In this document: positions 14,913 through 23,471 of the stretch, in pieces | Layout of the letters: each line of letters opens with the position of its first letter | Numbering within the stretch: the stretch's first letter is position 1 | Assembly: GCA_030679035.1 (NCBI GenBank) | Contig: JAUXTH010000151.1 | Span: 1 to 64,000 of the forward strand | Direction of reading: 5' to 3' | Length of the DNA: 64,000 nucleotides | Source of the DNA: Methylobacter sp. | GTDB taxonomy: Bacteria; Pseudomonadota; Gammaproteobacteria; Methylococcales; Methylomonadaceae | Notes under the pieces: generated by a model | Told to the model about the DNA's origin: nothing | Database searches by the model: none | The model's input: the letters and a program-made list of their open reading frames with translations, nothing else | Translations under genes and position numbers: made by a program

Positions 14913-17717
14913 ATGCGATTTATTACCAAACCCATTGCCTGGGCTCTGATTGTTTGTCTGACGCATAACCCGGTTGCGGCGGTTTATATGATGACGGGTC
15001 TGCTGTTCTTTAAGCCATTTCCTGCATTTGCTGACGCATTTCTTGATCAAGCCGCCGAAGGCCAAACCTTCGGTACGGGTTTAATGACGGGCTATAGTAT
15101 CCCCAGTGTAAACAGTTCGACTGGGGAGATGACGCTCACGAACGGCGCGGTTGCTGGCCAAAAAGTGCAGCAGAACGAGCTGTTTCAGGAAATACAGCCG
15201 GGTTCAATGGATGGTATTTCAGCATCCTATGGGGACGCCGCCACATTGGGTACGCAGGTAAATAACGATCTCGGATCACTCACGACCGGCACGTCGACAC
15301 ATGCCTACGCCTATCAAACCCTGATGGGCGCTAATACAGCGATGCCTAATATGTACAACGATCCAATATGGAAAACATCGGACGACATCTATAGCCTGAA
15401 ATCGCCATTAATCAATGACCTGTTTAATGGGTGTGACAAGCAAACGAGCTATTCCGATACATCCTGCCCGATCCACATGGAGGATCTGAAGACCTGCAAG
15501 AAAACATTCAAAACCGAGTCGTGCAAAGTTAATAGGGTGATTACGCCGATCCCTGATACATCAAAACCCGTGCAAAAAGTATCGGTATCCAACGCAAGCG
15601 AAGTGTTCTTCAATGACACGGCATTGCCGGATGAGATCAGCATGCAAGTCGGGAATCCATGGAATGGATGGAATCAAGGAGATGGGTGCTGGTATGAAAG
15701 TTACACACTGACAATAAATGTTGTCGACGCCAAGCGATTGATTAGCGCAAAATTGGCCCAGGTGATAGGCGACGGCGGCGCACAAGTTATTATTGACGGC
15801 ACTGTCATTTGGAACTTGGCCGGCGGCGGTTGTTTAGATATTGACCCCTGGTCGTTTTCCCCAAACATTGATATTTTGCCGTACCTAACACCTGGGCAGC
15901 ATACTATTACATTTACGATCTTTTCTGATGACGATTCAACGCCTGACGGTGGCTCTTATTTTACGATTAAGAAAAAACCGGATTTTGAAGAAAGCTTTAT
16001 TGATTATCCGGCTGGCTGTCGTGCCCGCCTCTTTGCCAACGGGCCACCAACCGGCACGACGCCGTCCTTTATTTCAAGTGGTTCGTTAAATGATCAAGCC
16101 TCAACAGATTGGTGGAAGTGTACGGATGCGGCCAATTCAAGAACATTTGGTTCTATAACGATTACGCCAGATCCATACGCGCAATATTTGCAACCGATCT
16201 TGCCAGATCCTCCGGCGTCACCGCCGGCACCCATTTGTTATGCTGCAGAAACTCGTGTCCCAGGGCATATAACGTTACCGTGCTTTACCGACAAGGACGG
16301 TTACCAGGTTTGTCCTCAGTACGATTTCAATCTGGACGAACACACAAATTGCGATGAATTAACCTCAAATCCACAGTGCGGGTACGTTGGGGAAACGTGT
16401 GCGGCTGGCGCCGTGAGTCCGGTAACCGGGGTTTGCCAGGAATTTATTGTTACCTATGACTGCGGCACCGATCGTGCGGCAAGTTGCGATCAGGTAAACG
16501 ATGGTGAAAAAACCATCTGCGATAGCGGTATTCGTTGCATGGGAGGGGAATGCATCGATCAAAAAATAGAGTCGAACAAGGATTTTATTCGGGCCGCCAC
16601 CGCATTACAAACGCTCAATCAGGCACAACAAAGCAACGGTTGCGATCCATCCACTGGCGATTGCGCTTTGTTTGCCGGCGAGCCCATGGAGTGTCAAATG
16701 GCGGATCTATCCATCTTGGGGCAGGTCGATTGTTGCAACATGCCGATCCAAGGCAGTTGGATCGATTACATGTGGTTGGCAACTAATACCTGGGAGCTGG
16801 CCGATACCTCTGTGGAAGCTTATTCCATCGCACAAAACGGAGCTGTTCTTACAGATATGGTTGGCGCATGGAATATGGTATCTAGCGGTTCCGTGCTTCA
16901 GGCGCCTATTGGCGTTATCACGGATACCTGGAGCGCCGTCACCGAGCCGTTTACATCCATGTATGATTCTGTAGCATCGATGCTTGGCGAGGAAATTGGC
17001 ACAAATTTAGGCATAGAAGCTGCAAAACAACAAGTTGTGCAGTGGATGGGGGAATGGGTTGCGTCCATATTTGGTGATGCGGCAGCATCGACATTGTTGG
17101 CAGCCACATCAACTACTGTGGGGACAGTTACGACAACCACGTATTCAATGGCCGGATCAATGCTGTCTTCAATTATCACAGTAGTCGGCATTATTTATGC
17201 GATTTATCAGATCGCAAAAATGGTTGTGCAGCTGATTTTTGCCTGCACTGAGGAAGAAGTTAAGCTAAACATGCTCAAGCAGCAACGGTTATGCACCTCG
17301 GCCAGCGAAATTGGTGACTACTGCTCATCTGAAACACTCTTTGGTTGCGTTGCCAGAAAAGAAGCGTATTGCTGTTTTAGCAGTCCATTTTCCAGGATAT
17401 TTCAACAACAAGCGAGGCCACAGCTGGGCATAACGTTCGGCGACCCTAAAGCGCCGACATGCGAAGGGCTTCCTATTAATAAAATATCCCAGTTGGATTT
17501 TGACAAAATGGATTTCAGTGAATGGATCAATATGATGAAAATTTCAAATCTATTGCCCGTCGACAGCCTGACAGCCGACTCAATGTACGATAAAGCCAAC
17601 GTTACCAAAGGCAAACTACCTAACACTCAAAATACTAACACTCAAGATCGTTTAAATACTCAAACGCAAGGCAGTGATATTGATTCTATCAGACAGCATT
17701 TCTTGGACAATCTTTAA
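14913..17717 (+). CDS. traN: TraN, outer-membrane mating-pair stabilisation protein
   Basis: About 934 residues from the ATG at 14913 (the track's TTG is 12 bp upstream). A signal region (WALIVCLTHNPVAAVYMM) is followed by a large cysteine-rich exported protein with typical TraN stretches: CDQVNDGEKTICDSGIRCMGGECID, FLGCVARKEAYCCFSSPFSRIFQQQARPQLG, and a C-terminal LPINKISQLDFDKMDFSEW. TraN recognises recipient outer-membrane proteins. The middle (residues of about 230-400) resembles a beta-rich extracellular insert that may set receptor specificity. It ends the first transfer operon. Confidence 0.92.
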   Translation: MRFITKPIAWALIVCLTHNPVAAVYMMTGLLFFKPFPAFADAFLDQAAEGQTFGTGLMTGYSIPSVNSSTGEMTLTNGAVAGQKVQQNELFQEIQPGSMDGISASYGDAATLGTQVNNDLGSLTTGTSTHAYAYQTLMGANTAMPNMYNDPIWKTSDDIYSLKSPLINDLFNGCDKQTSYSDTSCPIHMEDLKTCKKTFKTESCKVNRVITPIPDTSKPVQKVSVSNASEVFFNDTALPDEISMQVGNPWNGWNQGDGCWYESYTLTINVVDAKRLISAKLAQVIGDGGAQVIIDGTVIWNLAGGGCLDIDPWSFSPNIDILPYLTPGQHTITFTIFSDDDSTPDGGSYFTIKKKPDFEESFIDYPAGCRARLFANGPPTGTTPSFISSGSLNDQASTDWWKCTDAANSRTFGSITITPDPYAQYLQPILPDPPASPPAPICYAAETRVPGHITLPCFTDKDGYQVCPQYDFNLDEHTNCDELTSNPQCGYVGETCAAGAVSPVTGVCQEFIVTYDCGTDRAASCDQVNDGEKTICDSGIRCMGGECIDQKIESNKDFIRAATALQTLNQAQQSNGCDPSTGDCALFAGEPMECQMADLSILGQVDCCNMPIQGSWIDYMWLATNTWELADTSVEAYSIAQNGAVLTDMVGAWNMVSSGSVLQAPIGVITDTWSAVTEPFTSMYDSVASMLGEEIGTNLGIEAAKQQVVQWMGEWVASIFGDAAASTLLAATSTTVGTVTTTTYSMAGSMLSSIITVVGIIYAIYQIAKMVVQLIFACTEEEVKLNMLKQQRLCTSASEIGDYCSSETLFGCVARKEAYCCFSSPFSRIFQQQARPQLGITFGDPKAPTCEGLPINKISQLDFDKMDFSEWINMMKISNLLPVDSLTADSMYDKANVTKGKLPNTQNTNTQDRLNTQTQGSDIDSIRQHFLDNL

Positions 17718-17764
17718 CATTGATCAAAGATTAGCCATTTTAAAAGTCCGTAGTAAGGTTAAAA

Positions 17765-18350
17765 ACACCGCCTTTTAGGCGGTCAGATTTATCTATGATT
17801 TTTTGACGTATGATATTGCTCTGAACTGAAAAGTAGGGGTCTTATGGATTACCGTTATGGAAGTCATACTGTTTTTAAAATTCAATATCATTTTGTGTTT
17901 GTCACAAAGTATCGATACAAGGTGTTGAAAGGTGACGTTGGTTTGAAAGTTCGTGAACTGATTAGGCCAACTTGTGAAGCCTTTGAGATAGAAATTCTGA
18001 AAGGTGTTGTCAGTCAGGATCATATCCATATTTTGGTTTCTGCGCCACCCAATCTCGCGCCGAGCGAAATCATGAGACGGATTAAAGGAAGAGGTTCGAT
18101 GAAGCTGTTCGAGAGTTTTCCAGATTTGAAAAAAACGCTACTGGGGACGTCATTTCTGGGCACGGGGTTACTTTTGCGTGACTTCTGGTGAATTGACAGA
18201 TGAAATGATAAAAAATTATCTGGGACATCATTTTGAACCCAAAGGTGATGATAATTTTAGGACAGAAACATGAACGGGTCTTATGACCCGTATCCGGACT
18301 TTAGTCCATTATACGAACCCACCAGCTTTAGCTGGTAGTTGTTCAGTTAA
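17765..18350 (+). mobile_element. IS200/IS605-family element
   Basis: A single Y1-type transposase gene is flanked by hairpin-forming ends. On the left is ACCGCC-TTTTA-GGCGGT. On the right are three successive stems: ACGGGT...ACCCGT, GGAC-TTTA-GTCC and ACCAGC-TTT-GCTGGT. Such imperfect palindromes, and the lack of terminal inverted repeats or target duplication, are typical of this family. Exact ends are approximate. Confidence 0.7.
17844..18273 (+). pseudogene. tnpA: IS200/IS605 TnpA transposase, frameshifted in a poly-A tract
   Basis: The first frame encodes a Y1 HUH transposase. It has the early YHFVFVTKYR, then DHIHILVSAPP with the H-x-H metal motif, and IMRRIKGRGSMKLFESFP. At an A7 run near 18130 the sense moves to another frame, where KRYWGRHFWARGYFCVTSGELTDEMI continues to a stop at 18273. 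The track ORF therefore ends in missense. One A too many explains it. It may be a disabled copy, or a copy rescued by slippage, since A7 is a slippery tract. Confidence 0.8.
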
Positions 18351-18428
18351 ACTCAGGTTGACTCAATGATTGCTGTGCGGATGTGCGTTACGGGTCATTG
18401 TCAGTCCGAGATTGAGATCAAAAACGTT

Positions 18429-18665
18429 ATGGAAGATAACGATAGAATTCAAAGAAAGGCGGCTCACTACACCGTGAAGCGCATAGAGAAAGTGATTGGC
18501 CAGTTCTTAGTCAATTTAACGTCTGCCCAGATAAGGCAGGCGTTCAGAAGGAAATTTGACAAATTGAATACAGGGTTATCCACAGAAAATGTGGATAACC
18601 TGCAGGCAAATTTTAAGTTGAGTCGGTGTCTGTCAAATGGTGGTTTTGCTTGGCCATTTTGTTGA
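18429..18665 (+). CDS. Uncertain small ORF with a DnaA-box palindrome
   Basis: The track ORF begins at 18366, but MEDNDRIQRKAAHYTVKRIEKVIGQ from 18429 is the plausible part: a charged, helical segment with no family I recognise. The reading frame runs through an inverted pair of DnaA-box-like sequences and ends in composition-poor residues. It could be the tail of a gene cut by the neighbouring IS element, or chance. Confidence 0.25.
   Translation: MEDNDRIQRKAAHYTVKRIEKVIGQFLVNLTSAQIRQAFRRKFDKLNTGLSTENVDNLQANFKLSRCLSNGGFAWPFC
18576..18598. promoter_or_regulatory. Inverted pair of consensus DnaA-box sequences
   Basis: TTATCCACA at 18576-18584 and its reverse complement TGTGGATAA at 18590-18598 are separated by 5 bp and extended by matching GG/CC flanks. 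Both fit the TTATNCACA consensus. As a palindrome it could also act as a transcriptional hairpin. Confidence 0.5.
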
Positions 18666-18801
18666 GTAAGTGGGGTTATGTTAAATTGGGGGTGATACAG
18701 CTTTAGGCAGTTAGTTGCGCAAAGTGTGAGATGGCTATTTCGTAAAAATCCGGAATAAGGCTGATCTTTTATCAACATAAATCCAGAACAGGGCGTTTAC
18801 T

Positions 18802-19236
18802 ATGCACGAAATTAGAACCGAAATTGAAATAGCAGCAACACCAGAACGCGTTTGGTCAATACTTATTGACTTCATCGCTTATCCCCAGTGGAATCCATTT
18901 ATTCGATCCATAAATGGGGTAGTAAAGACGGGTGAGCGGCTAACCGCATTCATTCAACCGACTGGCAGCAAAGGCATGACCTTTCGCCCTACCGTGCTTG
19001 TCGCGCTACCCAATCAGGAATTGCGTTGGCTCGGGCATTTCCTGCTGCCTGGAATCTTTGATGGTGAGCATTATTTTCAAATTGAACCTATCTCGCCGGG
19101 TCGAGTGCGATTTATACACGGCGAAAAATTTTCGGGTATTTTGGTCGCGCTTGCCAAGTCTAGTCTTGAGGGTGGAACAAAATCAGGACTCATGGCGATG
19201 AATCAGGCATTAAAGGTTCAAGCGGAAGCGGTGTAA
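18802..19236 (+). CDS. SRPBCC-domain protein
   Basis: 144 residues, a complete small START-like/polyketide cyclase-type domain. EIRTEIEIAATPERVWSILIDFIAYPQWNPFI is the typical first strand and helix with P-x-x-V-W and Y-x-x-W-N-P. GERLTAFIQP, LRWLGHFLLPGIFDGEHYFQIEP and RFIHGEKFSGIL complete the fold. These proteins bind hydrophobic ligands in the cytosol; the ligand cannot be told. It heads a run of small metabolic-type genes, several of them broken. Confidence 0.85.
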   Translation: MHEIRTEIEIAATPERVWSILIDFIAYPQWNPFIRSINGVVKTGERLTAFIQPTGSKGMTFRPTVLVALPNQELRWLGHFLLPGIFDGEHYFQIEPISPGRVRFIHGEKFSGILVALAKSSLEGGTKSGLMAMNQALKVQAEAV

Positions 19237-19292
19237 GTGAAAGCAAGCTAGATGTCTCCCCAGATTTGGTTATTACGCGATAAGGAAAAAAC

Positions 19293-19690
19293 ATGAAAGG
19301 TAGTTGTTTATGTGGGGCAATTGAGTATGAAATCGACAGCATTGATATGCCTATCGCTCACTGCCATTGCCGGACTTGCCAAAAAGCGCATGCGGCTCTC
19401 CGTTCGCCTCCAACGCCGGCGTAATGCGTGAGCACTTTCGCTGGGTGAAAGGTGAAGAAAAACTTTCATCCTTCGAGTCGTCTCCAGGAAAATTGCGCTA
19501 TTTCTGTTCGAAGTGCGGTTCTCATTTGGTGGCTGAGCGCGTGAACCAGCCCCACGTTATTGTTCGGGTAGCAACGCTGGATGAAAACCCGAATGTAACG
19601 CCTCAGGCGCCTATCTGGACGTCACACAATGTTCCGTGGCTCGAATACGAAGATATTCCTTCTTATCCGGAATGGCCGCCGGGGCGATAA
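19293..19690 (+). pseudogene. GFA-family (glutathione-dependent formaldehyde-activating type) gene, frameshifted
   Basis: ATG at 19293 opens MKGSCLCGAIEYEIDS and HCHCRTCQKAH, the first zinc ligands of the GFA/CENP-V fold. The frame then fails at GCGGCTCTCCGTTCG, where two extra bases appear. The sense continues in the track ORF of 19367-19690: PFASNAGVMREHFRWVKGEE, YFCSKCGSHL (remaining zinc cysteines) and VRVATLDENP. Removing CT restores a full-length protein of about 130 residues. The stop overlaps the next ATG. Confidence 0.75.
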
Positions 19691-20319
19691 TGAAAGCGTA
19701 CTTTGACAGTAGTGAGTACATCGACTGGAAACATCCTTTGGTGGCTACCATGGCGGGGGCGCTTGCCGAGGATTGCCTTTCCGATGAGGCTATAGCGAAA
19801 CGTTGTTTTAAGTTCGTCCGCGATGCCATTAAACATAGCTGGGATTACCGGATGAACCCTGTCACCTGTAAAGCCTCTGAGGTATTAATTCACGGCACAG
19901 GGTACTGTTATGCCAAGAGTCATCTGTTGGCGGCGCTCCTAAGAGCCAATGCCATGCCAGCAGGGCTTTGTTATCAACGACTGATGGTCGAAACCGAAGA
20001 CCCTCCATATTGCCTACATGGACTGAATGCGGTTTACCTCAAACAATACGGCTGGTATCGCATTGATGCACGCGGCAATAAACCGGGTGTAGCCGCTGAG
20101 TTTTGCCCGCCTACAGAAAAGCTGGCTTTCCCAATTATTGACGCTTTGGAAAGGGACTTCCCGGAAATATGGACTGAGCCACTGCCACTGCCACTGGTGA
20201 TGAATGCATTGACCCAAAACAAGACAGTCGAGCAGGTCTTTGAGAACCTGCCGGATATTCAGGTTATAAAGACTTCGCCCACTTACTGCGCGCCTATTAC
20301 CTTGAGCCTTAAGGATTAA
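19690..20319 (+). CDS. Transglutaminase-like domain protein
   Basis: 209 residues from the ATG at 19690, which overlaps the preceding TAA; the track start upstream lies inside the GFA gene. The transglutaminase-like core shows the catalytic Cys in GTGYCYAKSHLLAALLRANAMPAGLCYQRL, the His in CLHGLNAVYL and the Asp in YRIDARGNKPG. The family includes cysteine peptidase-like and amide-forming enzymes; the substrate here is unknown. It is probably co-transcribed with its neighbours. Confidence 0.85.
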   Translation: MKAYFDSSEYIDWKHPLVATMAGALAEDCLSDEAIAKRCFKFVRDAIKHSWDYRMNPVTCKASEVLIHGTGYCYAKSHLLAALLRANAMPAGLCYQRLMVETEDPPYCLHGLNAVYLKQYGWYRIDARGNKPGVAAEFCPPTEKLAFPIIDALERDFPEIWTEPLPLPLVMNALTQNKTVEQVFENLPDIQVIKTSPTYCAPITLSLKD

Positions 20320-20321
20320 TC

Positions 20322-20681
20322 ATGGACAACACCTTTGCCGAACATTTTGCCAGCGACTGGATAGACTCGTGGAACAGTCATGATTTGCAGCGAATCTTGT
20401 CCCACTATGCTGACGATTTTGAAATGTCATCGCCCGTAATAACTCAGCTTGCTAGAACCCTTCGCGGTAAAGCAGCGGTTGGAGCCTATTGGGCTAAAAC
20501 TCTTTAACTCATTCCTGACTTGCGCTTCAAATTAATAACGACACTTGTTGGCGTGAACAGCGTCACTCTCTACTACCAAGGTGCGCAAGGCCATCTGGCG
20601 GCAGAAGTTTTTCATTTTAACCAAGACCAAAAAGTGACCGAAGCATTTACCCACTATTCACAATCTACGAGGCATCCATGA
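20322..20681 (+). pseudogene. NTF2/SnoaL-like gene with an internal stop
   Basis: ATG at 20322 encodes WIDSWNSHDLQRILSHYADDFEMSSPV ... LRGKAAVGAYWAKTL, a typical NTF2-like start, then TAA at 20505. Reading on in the same frame gives LIPDLRFKLITTLVGVNSVTLYYQGAQG ... VFHFNQDQKVTEAFTHY, the rest of the domain, to the TGA at 20681. A single base change created the stop. It overlaps the start of the EthD gene. Confidence 0.75.
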
Positions 20682-21001
20682 TAAAGATCAGCATCCTGTA
20701 CCCTAACAATAAAAGCTCCCGGTTCGATATGGGCTATTACATTGACACGCACATGCCTTTGTTCATTGGGCTTTTGAGCACTCATCCCGGTTTCAAGGGC
20801 GTTTCCGTCGAGCACGGACTCGGTGGCGCAATGCCGGGAACAGATGCCGCGTATATTGCCATGTGCCACTTTCTTTTTAATTCAGCTGAAGACTTCATGG
20901 CCGCTTTCACGCCGCACGCCGCAGTGCTTCAAGGTGATATGCCCAATTACACAGACATAGAGCCGATTATTCAAGTTAGCGAAGTTCTGATTTCCCAGTA
21001 A
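20678..21001 (+). CDS. EthD-family protein
   Basis: 107 residues. MIKISILYPNNKSSRFDMGYYIDTHMPLFIGLL is the signature of EthD-type dimeric alpha-beta barrel proteins (F-D-x-x-Y-Y-x-x-x-H-x-P). The later MPNYTDIEPIIQVSEV end also fits. The family occurs beside degradation and oxygenase genes with an unclear catalytic or ligand role. It is preceded by the NTF2-like pseudogene and followed by PaiB 15 bp on. Confidence 0.85.
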   Translation: MIKISILYPNNKSSRFDMGYYIDTHMPLFIGLLSTHPGFKGVSVEHGLGGAMPGTDAAYIAMCHFLFNSAEDFMAAFTPHAAVLQGDMPNYTDIEPIIQVSEVLISQ

Positions 21002-21016
21002 CCATAGAGGATACCC

Positions 21017-21661
21017 ATGTACATACCTCCACAGTTTGAACAGCCCAATATTGGGGTCATGCACGAGCTGATTCGCAGTCGACCGCTTGCCACGCTGGTT
21101 ACGCTCGGATCAAATGGTCTCAACGCCAATCACATTCCGTTGCATCTTTCGCTGACACCTGAACCGTTCGGCGTTTTACGAGGTCATGTTGCTCGTTCAA
21201 ATCCAATCTGGTGCGATCTGGCACCGGATATCGAGGTGTTGGCTATATTCCACGGCCCGGACGCTTACATTAGTCCGTCTTGGTATGCAACCAAGCAGGA
21301 GGCAGGAAAGGTTGTTCCCACCTGGAATTACACTGTTGTTCATGCCTACGGTTCTTTGCGCATCATCGATGATGCTGTTTGGGTGCGTGCTCAGCTTGAG
21401 GCTCTGACAAACCATAACGAAGCCGTTTTTCCTGAGCCGTGGGCGGTGTCGGATGCTCCAGATGACTTTACCGAAAAGCTGATTGAGGCTGTTATAGGCA
21501 TTGAAATGGTTATCACCCGGCTATCCGGCAAGTGGAAAGTAAGTCAAAACCAACCGCCACAAAACCAGAATAGTGTTATACAAGGGCTGAATGCCAGCGG
21601 ACAAAGCGAGGCGGTCACAATGGCTGCACTGGTCGATTCCGGGGTAAAAAATGTACGCTGA
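21017..21661 (+). CDS. paiB: PaiB-type FMN-binding negative regulator
   Basis: 214 residues. MYIPPQFEQPNIGVMHELIRSRPLATLVTLGSNGLNANHIPLHL and GHVARSNPIW are classic for PaiB/FMN-binding split-barrel proteins, as are YISPSWYATK, VPTWNYTVVHAYG and the ending IEMVITRLSGKWKVSQNQ. Members bind flavin and have been described as repressors of sporulation or protease genes in Bacillus; the role here is unknown. It has a ribosome site (GAGGATA) and closes the metabolic run. Confidence 0.9.
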   Translation: MYIPPQFEQPNIGVMHELIRSRPLATLVTLGSNGLNANHIPLHLSLTPEPFGVLRGHVARSNPIWCDLAPDIEVLAIFHGPDAYISPSWYATKQEAGKVVPTWNYTVVHAYGSLRIIDDAVWVRAQLEALTNHNEAVFPEPWAVSDAPDDFTEKLIEAVIGIEMVITRLSGKWKVSQNQPPQNQNSVIQGLNASGQSEAVTMAALVDSGVKNVR

Positions 21662-22394
21662 CATACGCTCAGTCGGAATTTAAACATCATTCCCCGTTCG
21701 TTAACATCAGTTTAGCTCACCTTATTACACAAAATAAATTATGAAGCCCATATCAAATACTGCTTTTTATTGCTGCGGAGTTCGCATGCAAGACGCCGAA
21801 AACGAGAAATCTGTATGCTAGGTGTCATTTTCAGAAATAGTTGCGACAAACCGGCGGCTTTAGAGGCTCGGTTACATCTAGAATGGTATCCTCGCTTTAC
21901 TTGGATGCCATTTTGTTTGAGTAGTGCATTATGCCTATACCGTTTAATTACAAACTCAAGCCAATTTTTAAGGAAATTAGACTTAAGGACAACCTGGAGT
22001 GATGAAAAAGCTGGCGGGGGACGTGTCCTGGTAAAGCCGCTACATTCAATCATGTGCCTGCAAGTAGTGAGCAGGCGGCGTGCGAGGCTGCGGTGTTAAA
22101 TGTGCTTTGCATAAGGCTGGAGTAATATGAGTTTATAGATTTTATTTGGTTATTGTTTTGTTGCTATGGAGAGGCATTGTAAATGTGCAAAAATGTTAAA
22201 TCGTCAACCCATTTTTTTGGCTTGCTTGGACTCGGATGTCCAAAACAAACTCCCCGAAAATGGATTTTTTGCCAAGACCGTCAGCTCTTTGCAGACAATT
22301 CTATGGTGAATTGCGGTCTTGCTTAAATTTATGTTGTAACCCAAAATAGCTAAATGGTTTTAGTAAAAAAATACACTATTATTTTGGAGAATAT
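21662..22394. other. 733-bp gap without a supported gene
   Basis: AT-rich sequence with several short ORFs on both strands, none with a ribosome site or recognisable protein. The last 60 bp should hold the promoter of the following gene; TACACTATTAT near 22370 is a weak -10 candidate, and GGAG lies 6 bp before its GTG. Confidence 0.4.
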
Positions 22395-23465
22395 GTGGTT
22401 CAGCTTATTGAGGGCGTGTTAAGTCAGGGGCAACGTGAAAGTCTTGAGATAGAAGATTTCATTTTTCATATTATTGATCCCGATGCCGATGAAGATAAGC
22501 GGGTGATTTTTCTTGATGAGGTGAATTTGCATGCCAAACAGCGAGAATTTTTTCTAGCCAGATTAAAAGAAATAGCTGAAGGCACACAGTATAAGTTTCT
22601 GGAAGATGCCGTCCACCTCAAAGAACCATGTGTTGAAATTGTAAGTCGGTCAGATCGATTTATAGAATTATCTAGGCACATAACACAGGATTTTTCTGGA
22701 CGGCATAAAGGCCAGATGTCGCCAGGAGTGTTTGTCATTGCCACTGTTAAATATCTTGTGGCAGCAGGCAATTGGCAGAAATTAGTTTTTCTAGTCAAAA
22801 TGGACAAGCGCCCATCTTTCTCGTATAGCTACAAAAATGAAAATGGCAGGCTTGTGGCTGCTATGTCTGAGATTGAAAATGCACTGAGTGAAGCAAAATC
22901 AGCAATTCAAAAAAGCGCTTTGATTGATGTATCAAATGTTTTTGCATGGGATGTATTGGCTTTTGATCAAATAAAAAAACCATTACTTGGTGATTACTAT
23001 AAAGGCTTCCTGGGTGTTATAGAGCGACAAGAAGATTCATACCTAACGCGAAGCGCGCATATAACGGTTAAAAAATGGGCTCGCAAACTTACTAAAGAGA
23101 AAATGCCTGAAAATGAGGATGCTTTTGGTTACAGTGGTAGAGCATTTAATTATCTCGTCGATCATGATGCATTTGATACAGATGAGTTTATTAATGCTGT
23201 AGTAAGAGACGACGATCCTGAGCGTAAGGCGATTCTGAAAAATCAGCTTAGAGAAGAACTCGCAAGTGCTGGAATTAGTGGGCAACGTTTTCGCCCTCAG
23301 CCAGGATCGATTAGCACAAAGGATAAAAAACAGGTTTATAAAACAGAAGAGGGTGTAATTATTACCTTTGAAGGGGATAAAGCGGCTGTTGGATTAACTA
23401 CCGAAAACATAGGCAATAACCGTAAACGCATTATCATCGAAACTGGAAACTTAATCATCAAATAG
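22395..23465 (+). CDS. NdpA/NA37-like nucleoid-associated protein
   Basis: 356 residues starting at GTG (GGAG 6 bp upstream). The layout resembles the nucleoid-associated protein family. It has an N-terminal domain that reads a target (LEIEDFIFHIIDPDADEDKRVIFLDEVNL), a middle with FVIATVKYLVAAGNWQKLVFLVKMDKRPSFSY, then QKSALIDVSNVFAWDVLAFDQ. The C-terminal part (EEGVIITFEGDKAAVGLT ... RIIIETGNLIIK) is beta-rich. It sits 6 bp before a membrane-protein gene of similar codon use. In cargo DNA such proteins are often part of defence or partition modules; that is inference. Confidence 0.65.
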   Translation: MVQLIEGVLSQGQRESLEIEDFIFHIIDPDADEDKRVIFLDEVNLHAKQREFFLARLKEIAEGTQYKFLEDAVHLKEPCVEIVSRSDRFIELSRHITQDFSGRHKGQMSPGVFVIATVKYLVAAGNWQKLVFLVKMDKRPSFSYSYKNENGRLVAAMSEIENALSEAKSAIQKSALIDVSNVFAWDVLAFDQIKKPLLGDYYKGFLGVIERQEDSYLTRSAHITVKKWARKLTKEKMPENEDAFGYSGRAFNYLVDHDAFDTDEFINAVVRDDDPERKAILKNQLREELASAGISGQRFRPQPGSISTKDKKQVYKTEEGVIITFEGDKAAVGLTTENIGNNRKRIIIETGNLIIK

Positions 23466-23471
23466 TCAATT

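Noticed and set aside
17767-17783. ACCGCC-TTTTA-GGCGGT as a terminator of the first transfer operon
   Set aside because: No T-run follows; more likely the left-end hairpin of the IS200/IS605 element, though both uses are possible.
21739-22099. Overlapping ORFs of about 105 codons on both strands in the gap before the NdpA-like gene
   Set aside because: Neither has a ribosome site or a recognisable pattern; left as non-coding.
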